Positions 9,052 through 16,842 of a DNA stretch of 64,000 bases are shown here, piece by piece (the stretch's first letter is position 1; every line of letters starts with the position of its first letter). A program made the translations under genes and the position numbers. This DNA is from Polyangia bacterium (GTDB lineage Bacteria; Myxococcota_A; Polyangia; Nannocystales; Nannocystaceae). The notes beneath the pieces were generated by a model that was not told the DNA's origin, did not search any database, and worked only from the letters and a program-made list of their open reading frames with translations. Where the stretch lies: the NCBI GenBank assembly GCA_030424595.1, contig JAUHWG010000022.1:1-64000 (forward strand), in the 5' to 3' direction.

Positions 9052-9570
9052 TCAGAGCTGACCGCAGTCCGCGATCTCGACGCGCTGGCTGGTCGAACCG
9101 CTCGAGGAGCCGACGGCCTCCATCGCCTTGACGATCTCCGAGCCCTCGACGACCTCGCCGAAGACCACGTGCTTGCCGTCGAGCCAAGGGGTGACGACGG
9201 TGGTGATGAAGAACTGCGAGCCGTTGGTGCCCGGGCCGGCGTTCGCCATCGACAGGAGGAAGGGGCGATCGTGGGTCAGCTTGAAGTTCTCATCCTTAAA
9301 CTTCGCGCCGTAGATCGACTCGCCGCCGGTGCCGTTTCCGCGGGTGAAGTCGCCGCCCTGGCACATGAACTGCTTGATGATCCGGTGGAAGTGCGAGCCC
9401 TTGTAGTGGAGGGGCTTGCCGCTGCGGCCCGTGCCCTTCTCGCCAGTGCAGAGGGCGCGGAAGTTCTCCGCGGTGTCGGGGACGACGTCGGCGAAGAGCT
9501 CGAAGACGATGCGACCAGCGTTGGTGTCGCCGATCTTGATATCGAAAAATACGCGGGGGTTGGCTTGCAT
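9052..9570 (-). CDS. Cyclophilin-type peptidyl-prolyl cis-trans isomerase, eukaryote-like
   Basis: A single-domain cyclophilin of 172 residues that catalyses Pro isomerisation. Catalytic and binding residues are present: FHR (Arg63), the QGGDFT motif, SMANAGPGTNGSQFFI, and Trp/His in TPWLDGKHVVFG. It resembles cytosolic eukaryotic CypA from end to end, including the closing ADCGQL. It also carries the TGRSGKP insertion (about residues 47-53) of the divergent-loop type found in plant cyclophilins and Cyp40. No signal peptide, so cytoplasmic. ATG 9570 has a good Shine-Dalgarno (AGGGAG). Acquisition from a eukaryote, or an old shared subfamily, are both possible. Confidence 0.92.
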   Translation of the reverse strand: MQANPRVFFDIKIGDTNAGRIVFELFADVVPDTAENFRALCTGEKGTGRSGKPLHYKGSHFHRIIKQFMCQGGDFTRGNGTGGESIYGAKFKDENFKLTHDRPFLLSMANAGPGTNGSQFFITTVVTPWLDGKHVVFGEVVEGSEIVKAMEAVGSSSGSTSQRVEIADCGQL

Positions 9571-9991
9571 GGGGGGCTCCCTGAGAGGTGTGGGGCGTGG
9601 GACCACGCCTGACGGCCGCGGCATACCGTCCCCGGCCGGTCCTGCGCAAGCCCGCCGGCGAGCGAGGCGAGCGGGGGATGAGCGCGGCGGGAGCTCGCGA
9701 GGGCGGATGTCCTCTGCCGAAACTCCTCGAAGCTTCGGTCAGGGGCCGCTACGGTGCTATCGGGGGCTACCGGGGCTATCCGGCGCGACGCGGAGGTGGG
9801 CAGGCAGCGCGCCGCGGATGTCGCTTGCGGTGTGGTTTGTGGCGCGACCGCGCGCGAAGTCTTCGCCGGCTCCGCGGGGGCTCCGAGAAATTGGCGCTGC
9901 GGCCCTGCGGATCGCTGTCTCGTCAGCGCCCGCAGGTCCAGGAGGGGATCGGTGAGCGCCGACGCTGGACCTTCACCGCGGCGTCGGCCCC
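9571..9991. other. 421-bp intergenic region, no gene recognised
   Basis: Contains the ribosome binding site of the cyclophilin gene and an imperfect short repeat (GGGGCTACCGGGGCTATCC, near 9762-9780). No protein-like frame. It holds the leader of the cyclophilin gene and the downstream end of the 9992-10612 gene. Confidence 0.4.
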
Positions 9992-10612
9992 TCAGGGAGG
10001 CGTGACCGTGATCCCCGTGAGGATCCAGGTGTTCTGGCCGTGGTTGTGCAGGTGGAAGCGGACCGGCTCCCCCGCGGGGAGGTCCGTCGGCGCGTCGATG
10101 TCGACGCTGATCACCTCCGCGGGGCCGGGGATCAGGAGGGCGCGCTCCCAGGCGAGGGTGTCGCCTAGGAGGAGCGCGACGTGGGCGGTGGCGGGCTCGG
10201 GCGCGGTGAGGTCGAAGTGCCGCATCGACAGGGTGAGGGTGTCGCCGGTCCGGACCTCGGCGAGCCCGGGCTGTTCGATCATCGCGTAGTTGCAGAGGTT
10301 GGTGTCGATGTCGAGCTCCCCCTCCTCGACAAAGATCCCGCCGAGGCCGCACTCGACGGTCTCCGGGCGGTGGTCGGCGAAGGGATCGGCGGCGGCCTCG
10401 ACCTGGACCCAGGCGTCGGCCGTGACGAGCTGTGCGGGCTCACGCGGGGAGGTCCCGGAGCCGCCCGCGGTCCCGTCCGTCGAGGTGGCGGCCGCGGTCG
10501 TGCTGCCGCCGGCGGTGCAGGCTGGGGTCGTCAGGAGGGCCGCCAGCGCGAGGGCGCCGCGGCGCAGGAGCGGAGGGGAGGGGAGCGGGCCCCGTTCGCG
10601 GGCGGCCTTCAC
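9992..10612 (-). CDS. Lipoprotein of unknown function, coupled to the PI-PLC-like gene
   Basis: Start GTG 10612 overlaps the stop codon of the upstream gene (GTGA), with GAGG about 10 nt before it, so the two are translationally coupled. The N-terminus (LLRRGALALAALLTTPAC) is a lipoprotein signal, followed by a Gly/Thr/Ser linker. The roughly 150-residue mature domain has few Cys, one FHLHNHGQNTWILTG segment with a His cluster, and beta-strand character. I do not recognise the family. Coupling suggests it works with the upstream phospholipase-like protein on the cell surface. Confidence 0.7.
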   Translation of the reverse strand: MKAARERGPLPSPPLLRRGALALAALLTTPACTAGGSTTAAATSTDGTAGGSGTSPREPAQLVTADAWVQVEAAADPFADHRPETVECGLGGIFVEEGELDIDTNLCNYAMIEQPGLAEVRTGDTLTLSMRHFDLTAPEPATAHVALLLGDTLAWERALLIPGPAEVISVDIDAPTDLPAGEPVRFHLHNHGQNTWILTGITVTPP

Positions 10613-11907
10613 GAGAGGTCCTCGAGGGCGGCGCTGGTGCACTCCGGAGGCGCGGTCACCGGGTTGCAGCGGGCCGGGTTGCCGTCGTCAAGGTCCATCC
10701 AATAGTCCTGGCCGTCGACGGGCCCGGGGAAGTCGTCCTTGAGCATGTGGATCCCGTTGTCCTTGGCGGTCGCGAGATCGCTGGTGCAGGCGGCGTCCTC
10801 CTCACCGGCGCCGCAGACGTTGGTCGCGACCAGGATCTTCGCCCCGTGGGCGGCGGCGATCGAGTCGGCGTCGCCGAGCCCGAGCTTGGCGACCGCGGCC
10901 CAGGGCGCGTCGAAGTCGCTGACCCCGACGCGGGCGAACATCGCCCGCCCCTCGGTGGTCGTATATCCGTAGGTGTAGTCCTCGGACTTCTCGTCGACGT
11001 TGAGGAGGACGAAGTAGACCTGACCGCGAAGCTCCGCCAGCGTCGGCCAGCCAGACTCCTCCAGGGCAGCGCGCACGCTCTCGGCCTCGCCCTGGATGTC
11101 GTCGGGGCTGAGGAGCTGCTCCTCGGGGAAGACGCTGCGGATGTCGTCGTCGATGAGGTCGAGGTCATCGGCGTCGATCGGCAGCCCGCCGGTGGAGTCC
11201 TTGACCTCGATCCAGATCGCGATCGGGAGGTGCTGCGGGTTGGCGTCGGACCAGCCCTTGATCACGTCAAGGCACTCGGTGAAGGCGTCGCAGGTACTCT
11301 GCGAGTCGATCACGGCGATGTGATAGACCTCGAAGCCGCCGAGGCCCTCGTGGACGTCGAGCTCGAAGGCGCGGACCCCCTGCTCGCCGAGCTGCTGGTC
11401 GAGCGGCTTGTGGGTGTACTCGTGGCTCGAGTCGAAGGGGACGAGCGGCTCGATATGATAGGAGTTGTGGGTCCCCTTGACCTGGACGTGGTCGAGCGTG
11501 AGGAGCTCGTCGAGCGGATCGCCGGTGGTCCCGGTGCTGCTCTCGGTCCCGGCCTCAGTGGTCCCGGTCGCGTCGGTGGTCGCGTCGGTGGTCGCGTCCG
11601 CGGTCCCCGCAGAGGAGGTCGAGGAGGTGCTGTCGACGCCGGTCGTCGAGCTCCCGCCGGTGGCGTCGGTGGTCGATGTTGTCGCGCCGGTGGTGGTCCC
11701 GTCGCTGTCGCTGCCGCTCGGGCCTGCGGAGCCAGAAGAGTCCGAAGAGCCAGAAGAGCCAGAAGAGCCAGAAGAGCCAGAAGAGCCAGAAGAGGTCGCG
11801 CTCTCGGCCGTCTCGCCGTCGCTCTCCCCCGCGGTGGTCCCACAGGCGAGGGTCACGGCGAGGAGTGCGGTGAGCGGGGCTTTGGGGAGCGAGCGCACGG
11901 GCTCCAT
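10609..11907 (-). CDS. Ca2+-dependent phosphoinositide-specific phospholipase C-like lipoprotein
   Basis: ATG 11907 gives a lipoprotein signal (LTALLAVTLAC). A long low-complexity linker follows (SGSSGS repeats, then Thr/Asp/Ala-rich), coded in part by a 9-bp repeat at about 11737-11790. The catalytic domain starts at about residue 148 with VKGTHNSYHIEP and continues with RAFELDVHE and WIEVKD, the pattern of bacterial Ca2+-dependent PI-PLC-like enzymes: two catalytic His and acidic Ca2+ ligands. A role in hydrolysing inositol lipids or other glycerophosphodiesters at the surface is inferred. First gene of a two-gene unit. Confidence 0.8.
   Translation of the reverse strand: MEPVRSLPKAPLTALLAVTLACGTTAGESDGETAESATSSGSSGSSGSSGSSGSSDSSGSAGPSGSDSDGTTTGATTSTTDATGGSSTTGVDSTSSTSSAGTADATTDATTDATGTTEAGTESSTGTTGDPLDELLTLDHVQVKGTHNSYHIEPLVPFDSSHEYTHKPLDQQLGEQGVRAFELDVHEGLGGFEVYHIAVIDSQSTCDAFTECLDVIKGWSDANPQHLPIAIWIEVKDSTGGLPIDADDLDLIDDDIRSVFPEEQLLSPDDIQGEAESVRAALEESGWPTLAELRGQVYFVLLNVDEKSEDYTYGYTTTEGRAMFARVGVSDFDAPWAAVAKLGLGDADSIAAAHGAKILVATNVCGAGEEDAACTSDLATAKDNGIHMLKDDFPGPVDGQDYWMDLDDGNPARCNPVTAPPECTSAALEDLS
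11737..11790 (+). repeat. 9-bp tandem repeat coding Ser-Ser-Gly in a lipoprotein linker
   Basis: About six copies of an AGAAGAGCC-type unit. On the minus strand it codes the repeated SSG/SGS linker of the PI-PLC-like lipoprotein. Because the unit is a multiple of 3, copy-number change would alter linker length without shifting the frame. Confidence 0.75.
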
Positions 11908-12137
11908 GGTCGCATATATCCGCGACGGGGTGCCCGGGGCAGAGCCCTGGCTCGGTGCGGCGATCTCGGGCCCTGGCGAGGGCCAGGCGCCCCCGGACGG
12001 CCTGGCTGCAGGGCTGGCGGTGCGGCGATCAGCGCGGGCTGGCGAGGCTGTGGGCCCGGGCACGCGAGCGCGCGCAGGCACGCCTCGGGGCCAGCTCGGG
12101 CGGTGGGCAGCTCTGTCGCCCCGTGTTAGAGAGCGGC

Positions 12138-12596
12138 ATGCTCGACGGCCTCCCCGCGATCGTCGACGTCGAGATCGAGTACCCGCGTTGGGCGATGATC
12201 AAGCGGCGGCGGGACGGCCGTGTCGACTTTGTCTCGCCGCTGCCCTGCCCCTACAACTACGGCTCGATCCCCGGCTTCGTCTCCGGCGACGGCGACGCGC
12301 TCGACGTGGTGGTCCTCGGCGGTCGGGTCCCGGTCGGGACGCGGATGCGAGTGCCGGTCGTCGGTGTGCTCGACTTCATCGACGACGGCTGCGCGGACCC
12401 CAAGGTGATCTGCTCCGAGGCGCCGATGAGCCCGCTCCAGCGCGCCGGCCTGCGCCTCTTCTTCGCGGTGTACGCGACCTTCAAGCGCTCTCTGGCCCGC
12501 GCCCGGGGGTCTCGCCGGCCGACCCGCTGCGCCGGCTGGCGCGAGCAGGGGCAGGGTCCGGGGGCTGGTGGGGCGCGCGGAGATGAGCGAGCATGA
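12138..12596 (+). CDS. Inorganic pyrophosphatase, family I-like (short)
   Basis: Motifs YNYGSIPG and GDGDALDVVVLG correspond to the YNYG.IP and D-x-D-x-x-D metal-binding signature of family I soluble pyrophosphatases. IEYPRWAMIKRRRDGRVDF at residues 13-31 fits the N-terminal substrate region. It would hydrolyse PPi to phosphate in the cytoplasm. The protein is short (152 residues), and the last 30 residues are Gly/Arg-rich and unlike the family. The stop overlaps the next start (ATGA), so it is co-translated with the DNA methyltransferase. The usual Pro/Glu in the signature is Ala here, and activity is not assured. Confidence 0.8.
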   Translation: MLDGLPAIVDVEIEYPRWAMIKRRRDGRVDFVSPLPCPYNYGSIPGFVSGDGDALDVVVLGGRVPVGTRMRVPVVGVLDFIDDGCADPKVICSEAPMSPLQRAGLRLFFAVYATFKRSLARARGSRRPTRCAGWREQGQGPGAGGARGDERA

Positions 12597-14020
12597 GCGA
12601 GGTGAAGGGGCTCGGGTGCTGGCTGGCGACGCTGCTCTGCGACGGCGCGCTCGTCCCCGAGCGGAGCTACGGTCGACGGGAGCTGCGGCAACGGATCGCG
12701 GAGCTGCGCCCGGAGACGGGGCTGGCGGACTACCGAGCGGTGGTGGCCGCGGCCGAGAGCGGCGCGCCGCTTGGCAGGGTCGAGATCCGCTGTCCGAGCG
12801 GCAGCCGGATCTCCTTCGCCCTGGATCCGGCGACCCGCGGCCAGGTGACGATCTATCACGGTGACAACCTGACGCTCTTGGCGGGCATGGCCGACGGCTC
12901 GGTCGATCTCATCTACATCGATCCGCCCTTCAACACCGGGGTCCTCCAGGCGCGGACGCGGATCAAGACCTCCCGCGACGACGACGGCGACCGGGTCGGC
13001 TTTCGCGGCGAGCGCTACCGGAGCGTCCGCCTCGGCACCCGCTCCTTCGCCGACGCCTTTGACGACTATCTCGGCTTCCTCGCGCCGCGCCTTGAAGAAG
13101 CCTTTCGCCTCCTGAGCCCCGAGGGCAGCCTCTTTCTCCACCTCGACTACCGCGAGGTCCACTACGCGAAGGTGCTCCTCGATCAGATCTTCGGCCGCGC
13201 GAGCTTCGTCAACGAGATCATCTGGGCCTACGACTACGGCGGGCGCACGACCAAGCGCTGGCCGGCCAAGCACGACAACATCCTCTGGTACTCCCGCAAC
13301 CCGCGGCGCTACTGCTTTAACTACGGCGCGATCGATCGGATCCCCTACATGGCGCCGGGGCTCGTCGGCGCGGCGAAGGCGGCCCGCGGCAAGACCCCGA
13401 CCGACACCTGGTGGCACACGATCGTCAGCCCCGGCGGTCGCGAGAAGAACGGCTACCCGACGCAAAAGCCGCTGGGGATCCTCAACCGGATCGTCCGGGT
13501 CCACAGCCGGCCGGGGGAGACGATCCTCGACTTCTTCGCGGGGAGCGGCTCGATCGGCGAGGCCGCGGCGATGCACGGGCGTCACGTGATCCTGATCGAT
13601 CGCAACCCCGAGGCGATCACCGTGATGGGCGAGCGCCTCGCCCGCTTTGAGCCGACAATTGTGACCCCGCCCGAGGCAGAGCCCGACGGTGAGGGCGAGG
13701 GAGGGCCCGAGGGTGCGGGGGAGCCCGAGGGCGAGCTCCCTGAGATCCGCGCGATGAGCTCGGCGGGGGAGGGGGCTTCGGACCTGCCCTCGACGGCAGA
13801 CGTCGCCATCGGGTCGAGCTTCCGGGTGGCTGCGGGGTCCGCCTCAGGTGGGAGCGTGCCGGGCTTGTCCGCGAATGCGGGCCAGACCGATGCGGGCGAT
13901 GCGACGGACAGGGCGCCCCGTCCGGACAGGGCGACCGGTCTGGATGGGGAGACTGGTCTGGACCGAGCGACGCGTCCAGGTGGGCCCGGGTCGTCACCGG
14001 GTGGGGCTGAGCCGGGCTAG
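12593..14020 (+). CDS. Site-specific DNA methyltransferase (amino-methyltransferase, DPPF type)
   Basis: Catalytic motif IV is YIDPPFNTG (DPPF at residues 110-113) and the AdoMet motif I DFFAGSGSIGEAA comes after it (about 313-325), which is the beta-class order. N6-adenine is the most likely target. Between them lie LFLHLDYREVHYAKVLLDQIFG and NEIIWAYDYGGRT, typical of this family. TQKPLGILNRIV precedes motif I as usual. The N-terminal 80 residues are unusual. The C-terminal 130 residues are Gly/Pro/Glu-rich low complexity with DRATGLD-like repeats and probably disordered. No restriction endonuclease is adjacent, so it looks like an orphan methylase. It overlaps the pyrophosphatase gene by 4 nt. 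Confidence 0.88.
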   Translation: MSEVKGLGCWLATLLCDGALVPERSYGRRELRQRIAELRPETGLADYRAVVAAAESGAPLGRVEIRCPSGSRISFALDPATRGQVTIYHGDNLTLLAGMADGSVDLIYIDPPFNTGVLQARTRIKTSRDDDGDRVGFRGERYRSVRLGTRSFADAFDDYLGFLAPRLEEAFRLLSPEGSLFLHLDYREVHYAKVLLDQIFGRASFVNEIIWAYDYGGRTTKRWPAKHDNILWYSRNPRRYCFNYGAIDRIPYMAPGLVGAAKAARGKTPTDTWWHTIVSPGGREKNGYPTQKPLGILNRIVRVHSRPGETILDFFAGSGSIGEAAAMHGRHVILIDRNPEAITVMGERLARFEPTIVTPPEAEPDGEGEGGPEGAGEPEGELPEIRAMSSAGEGASDLPSTADVAIGSSFRVAAGSASGGSVPGLSANAGQTDAGDATDRAPRPDRATGLDGETGLDRATRPGGPGSSPGGAEPG

Positions 14021-14400
14021 CGGCGCCCCGCCGGAGGCGGAAGAAGAAAAAATCACCGTGGGAAGGGTCCGCCGGGTCCGATCCTGACAGGCGCTGCGAC
14101 CACCACGTAGCAGCTCCCATCGGTGCCGAACGGCGATCAGGGCGGCAAAAGCCGAAGGCGCCCCTGGTCGTCTGGCGGTGTCCCCTCCCCACGATGACGG
14201 AGGTCCAATCGAGCCTTGACTCGGTTGGTGAGGGGTAGCGTCCCGACACCCCGAATCGGATCACTCGGATCTCGAAAAAGATCAGCTTAGGGGTGAGCCG
14301 GGGTTGGGGTCTGGTGGGGACATGTGAGGGGCTGAGCCGACACTCGACCACGCGGTGGGTGGCTTGGCGGGCGCTTGCGCACGGAGCCGACTCCTTGGGC
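14021..14400. other. 380-bp intergenic region before the second IgGFc-like gene
   Basis: No protein-like frame. A TTGACT (near 14215) could be a -35 element, but no clear -10 follows at the normal distance. The convincing promoter element for the downstream gene is the TAGATT box next to its start. Confidence 0.4.
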
Positions 14401-14406
14401 TAGATT
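14401..14406 (+). promoter_or_regulatory. Putative -10 box (TAGATT), 7 nt before ATG 14414
   Basis: TAGATT followed by 7 nt and the ATG; no Shine-Dalgarno in between. It fits a leaderless transcript. Confidence 0.5.
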
Positions 14407-14413
14407 GACCTCC

Positions 14414-16096
14414 ATGTCACGGATGACGAACTCGACGGTCGCGCTTGTGATGGTCTGTGCGGGCGCCTGCGGCGATGACGCGGCGATGGCCGAGACGACC
14501 TCCGCCAGCGGTATCACCTCGCTTACGGGGGTCACGGTCTCGGGCGGGGGGACGACCAAGGCGAGCACCTCGGCGGCGACCGAGGGCAGCGGCGACGACT
14601 CGAGCGGGAGCGGGAGCGGGAGCAGCGACGGCGTGCCCGACCTCAAGTTCGATCTCGGGATCCCCGGGGGGTGGGATCTCGGGGAGGAGGAGATGGGGCC
14701 GATCATCCCGACGACCTGCGCCGAGGCCGAGGCGGGGCTGAGCACCGTCGGCTGCCGCTTCTTCGCGGTCGACCTCGACTCCCACGACGGCGTTGAGAAC
14801 CAGCAGTACGCGGTCGCCGTGGCGAACGTGCAGCTCGACCAGCCGGCGACGGTGACCGTCGAGCGCAAGCAAGACGGCGCTTGGGGGGTGATCGCGGGGC
14901 CGCAGCCGATCGGCGCCCTCGACCTCTTCACCTTCAGCCTCCCCGCCAACAGCACCGACGACAGCGCTGTGCGGGCCGGCGGGGCCTACCGGGTCAGCTC
15001 GGACGTGCCGGTCGTCGCCTACCAGTTCAACCCCGTCGACGGCTCCTCGTCCTACCTCTCCGACGCGTCGATGCTCTACCCGGTCCCCGCGCTCGACACG
15101 ATCAACGACGTCGTCGGCTGGACCTCGATGAAGGACAACTCCAACACCTTCCAGCACGGCTACGCGACGATCGTCGCGACCGCCGACGGGACCCAGGTGA
15201 CGGTCACACCGGGCCCCGCGACCGCCGCGGGCAACGGCGTCCCGGCGGGCACCTCCGGGGTCCCCTTCGCGGTCAACCTCGACGAGGGGGACGTGCTCAG
15301 CGTCGCCGTCCAGAGCCTCGCGACGTCGATGACCGGGACCAAGGTCGTCAGCAACGAGGGCCACCCGGTCGCCGTCTTCTCGGGTCAGGAGTGCGCGCTC
15401 ATCCCCGCCTCGACCTGCTGCTGCGACCACCTCGAAGAGCAGGTCGCGGGGCTGCGCCAGTGGGGGCAAAATTTCGTCGCCTCGCGGATGCCGGTGCGCA
15501 ACCCGGGCAGCCCGGAGGCGTCGCTGTGGCAGATCTACGCCTCCGAGGACGGCACCTCGATCTCGATCACCGCAGACCCAGGGGTCACCGGGATCAACAT
15601 GCAGGCCTTCACCCTCAACCAGGGGCAGATGGTCGAGCTCTACGTCAGCGGCCCCCCCGGCGAGCCCGGCGACTTTGAGCTGAGCGCGGACAAGCCGATC
15701 GGTCTCTTCAACTACATGACGGGCTCGGAGAATATGCCGGCCCCCTACTCGCTCACCGGCGATCCGGCGATGGTCCAGCTCTCGCCGATCGAGCAGTACC
15801 TGCCGCGCTACGTCGTCCTCGTCCCGGCGACGTGGGTCAACGACGTCGCCGTGATCACCCGGCCGGTCGGCGCGACCGTGACGATCGACGACGTGCCGGT
15901 CAACGACGCTGACTTCAACCCGGTCGCAGGCAGCGGCTACGAGGTCGCGCGGGTGCCGATCCCCGACGGCGTGCACGTGCTCGACGGAGGCGACGATCCC
16001 TTCGGCGTGGTCATCGTCGGCTACGACGACTGGGACTCCTACGCGTACCTCGGCGGGACCGGCACCGGCACGATCAACCCGAACCCGCCGGGCTAG
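14414..16096 (+). CDS. IgGFc-binding-like surface lipoprotein (paralogue)
   Basis: The lipoprotein-type N-terminus (STVALVMVCAGAC) is followed by a Thr/Ser/Gly linker and the same large domain as the 3580-5502 gene: YAVAVANVQLDQPATVTVER, GAYRVSSDVPVVAYQFNPV, DASMLYPVPAL, ATIVATADGTQVTVTP, HPVAVFSGQEC followed by CCCDHLEEQ. It is shorter because the Cys-rich segment before the domain is missing. ATG 14414 is chosen over the in-frame ATG at 14423 because of the TAGATT box 7 nt upstream. Probably a surface-exposed binding protein; ligand unknown. Confidence 0.82.
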   Translation: MSRMTNSTVALVMVCAGACGDDAAMAETTSASGITSLTGVTVSGGGTTKASTSAATEGSGDDSSGSGSGSSDGVPDLKFDLGIPGGWDLGEEEMGPIIPTTCAEAEAGLSTVGCRFFAVDLDSHDGVENQQYAVAVANVQLDQPATVTVERKQDGAWGVIAGPQPIGALDLFTFSLPANSTDDSAVRAGGAYRVSSDVPVVAYQFNPVDGSSSYLSDASMLYPVPALDTINDVVGWTSMKDNSNTFQHGYATIVATADGTQVTVTPGPATAAGNGVPAGTSGVPFAVNLDEGDVLSVAVQSLATSMTGTKVVSNEGHPVAVFSGQECALIPASTCCCDHLEEQVAGLRQWGQNFVASRMPVRNPGSPEASLWQIYASEDGTSISITADPGVTGINMQAFTLNQGQMVELYVSGPPGEPGDFELSADKPIGLFNYMTGSENMPAPYSLTGDPAMVQLSPIEQYLPRYVVLVPATWVNDVAVITRPVGATVTIDDVPVNDADFNPVAGSGYEVARVPIPDGVHVLDGGDDPFGVVIVGYDDWDSYAYLGGTGTGTINPNPPG

Positions 16097-16189
16097 CGTG
16101 GGGCGGTTCCCCGCGGCGTCGGGCGAGGCGTCCGCAGGGCGGGGGCTAGCGCTTCCGCCGAGCGCATCGCCTGTGGTAGGGCTCCGGCG

Positions 16190-16804
16190 ATGAGCCGACG
16201 TGAGGACGAAGCTGGGCGGGGAGGGGCCGGCGCGGATGCAGCGTCGACCTCGGCCTCGTCGCTCGCCTCCGAGGGGCAGACGCTCCTCCGCGCGGCCTAT
16301 CTCCTGAGCCGCCGCCTCCTCGGGCCCTTGGCGGCGCAGGCGGAGAACGCCCATCATGTGCATCGTCTCCGGGTCTTCCAGGCGACCCTCTCGAGCTGGC
16401 TCGAAGAGCATGAGGGCGCCTGGCTAGGCGAGCTTCGGGACGCCGACATGGCGCTCCATGAGGCGCAGCTCGGGGGCGGTGACGAGGAGCTCGGGCGCTT
16501 GATCGCCGGCGACGAAGGGCGGGTTCGCGACGCTCTCCGGGCGGCGGATCGCCTGACCTTCCGCCGTCGCGAGGTCGATCTCCACGGAGCTTCGCTCCTG
16601 ACCGGGCTCGGTCGCGACGAGCTGCGGCGGGCGATCGAGCGCGGCCAGCTGGTCGCGCGGGAGGACGGCCGCGGGCCGCTCCTCTCCCTCGAGGCGCTCG
16701 CCGCCTTCGCCGAGGCGCGAGGTCTCCAGTGGGACGACGGGCTCGAGGATCCGGGCGCGGGCGCGCGCCACGAGGGGCGCCTGCGCCAGCTCCTCGGCGG
16801 CTGA
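16190..16804 (+). CDS. Unknown protein with a C-terminal excisionase/MerR-like helix-turn-helix
   Basis: 204 residues with no signal peptide. The N-terminal half is helical (QTLLRAAYLLSRRLLGPLAAQ and HHVHRLRVFQATLSSWLEEHEGAWL). Residues about 133-180 read LHGASLLTGLGRDELRRAIERG, then a wing-like segment LVAREDGRGPLLSLEALAAF; this is the pattern of an excisionase-type winged helix. It may be a small DNA-binding regulator, but the match is by eye only. It sits between surface-protein genes and is not obviously in an operon with them. Confidence 0.5.
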   Translation: MSRREDEAGRGGAGADAASTSASSLASEGQTLLRAAYLLSRRLLGPLAAQAENAHHVHRLRVFQATLSSWLEEHEGAWLGELRDADMALHEAQLGGGDEELGRLIAGDEGRVRDALRAADRLTFRRREVDLHGASLLTGLGRDELRRAIERGQLVAREDGRGPLLSLEALAAFAEARGLQWDDGLEDPGAGARHEGRLRQLLGG

Positions 16805-16842
16805 GCGCTCGTCGCCTCGGCAACCATGCCACTCTCGGGCGG

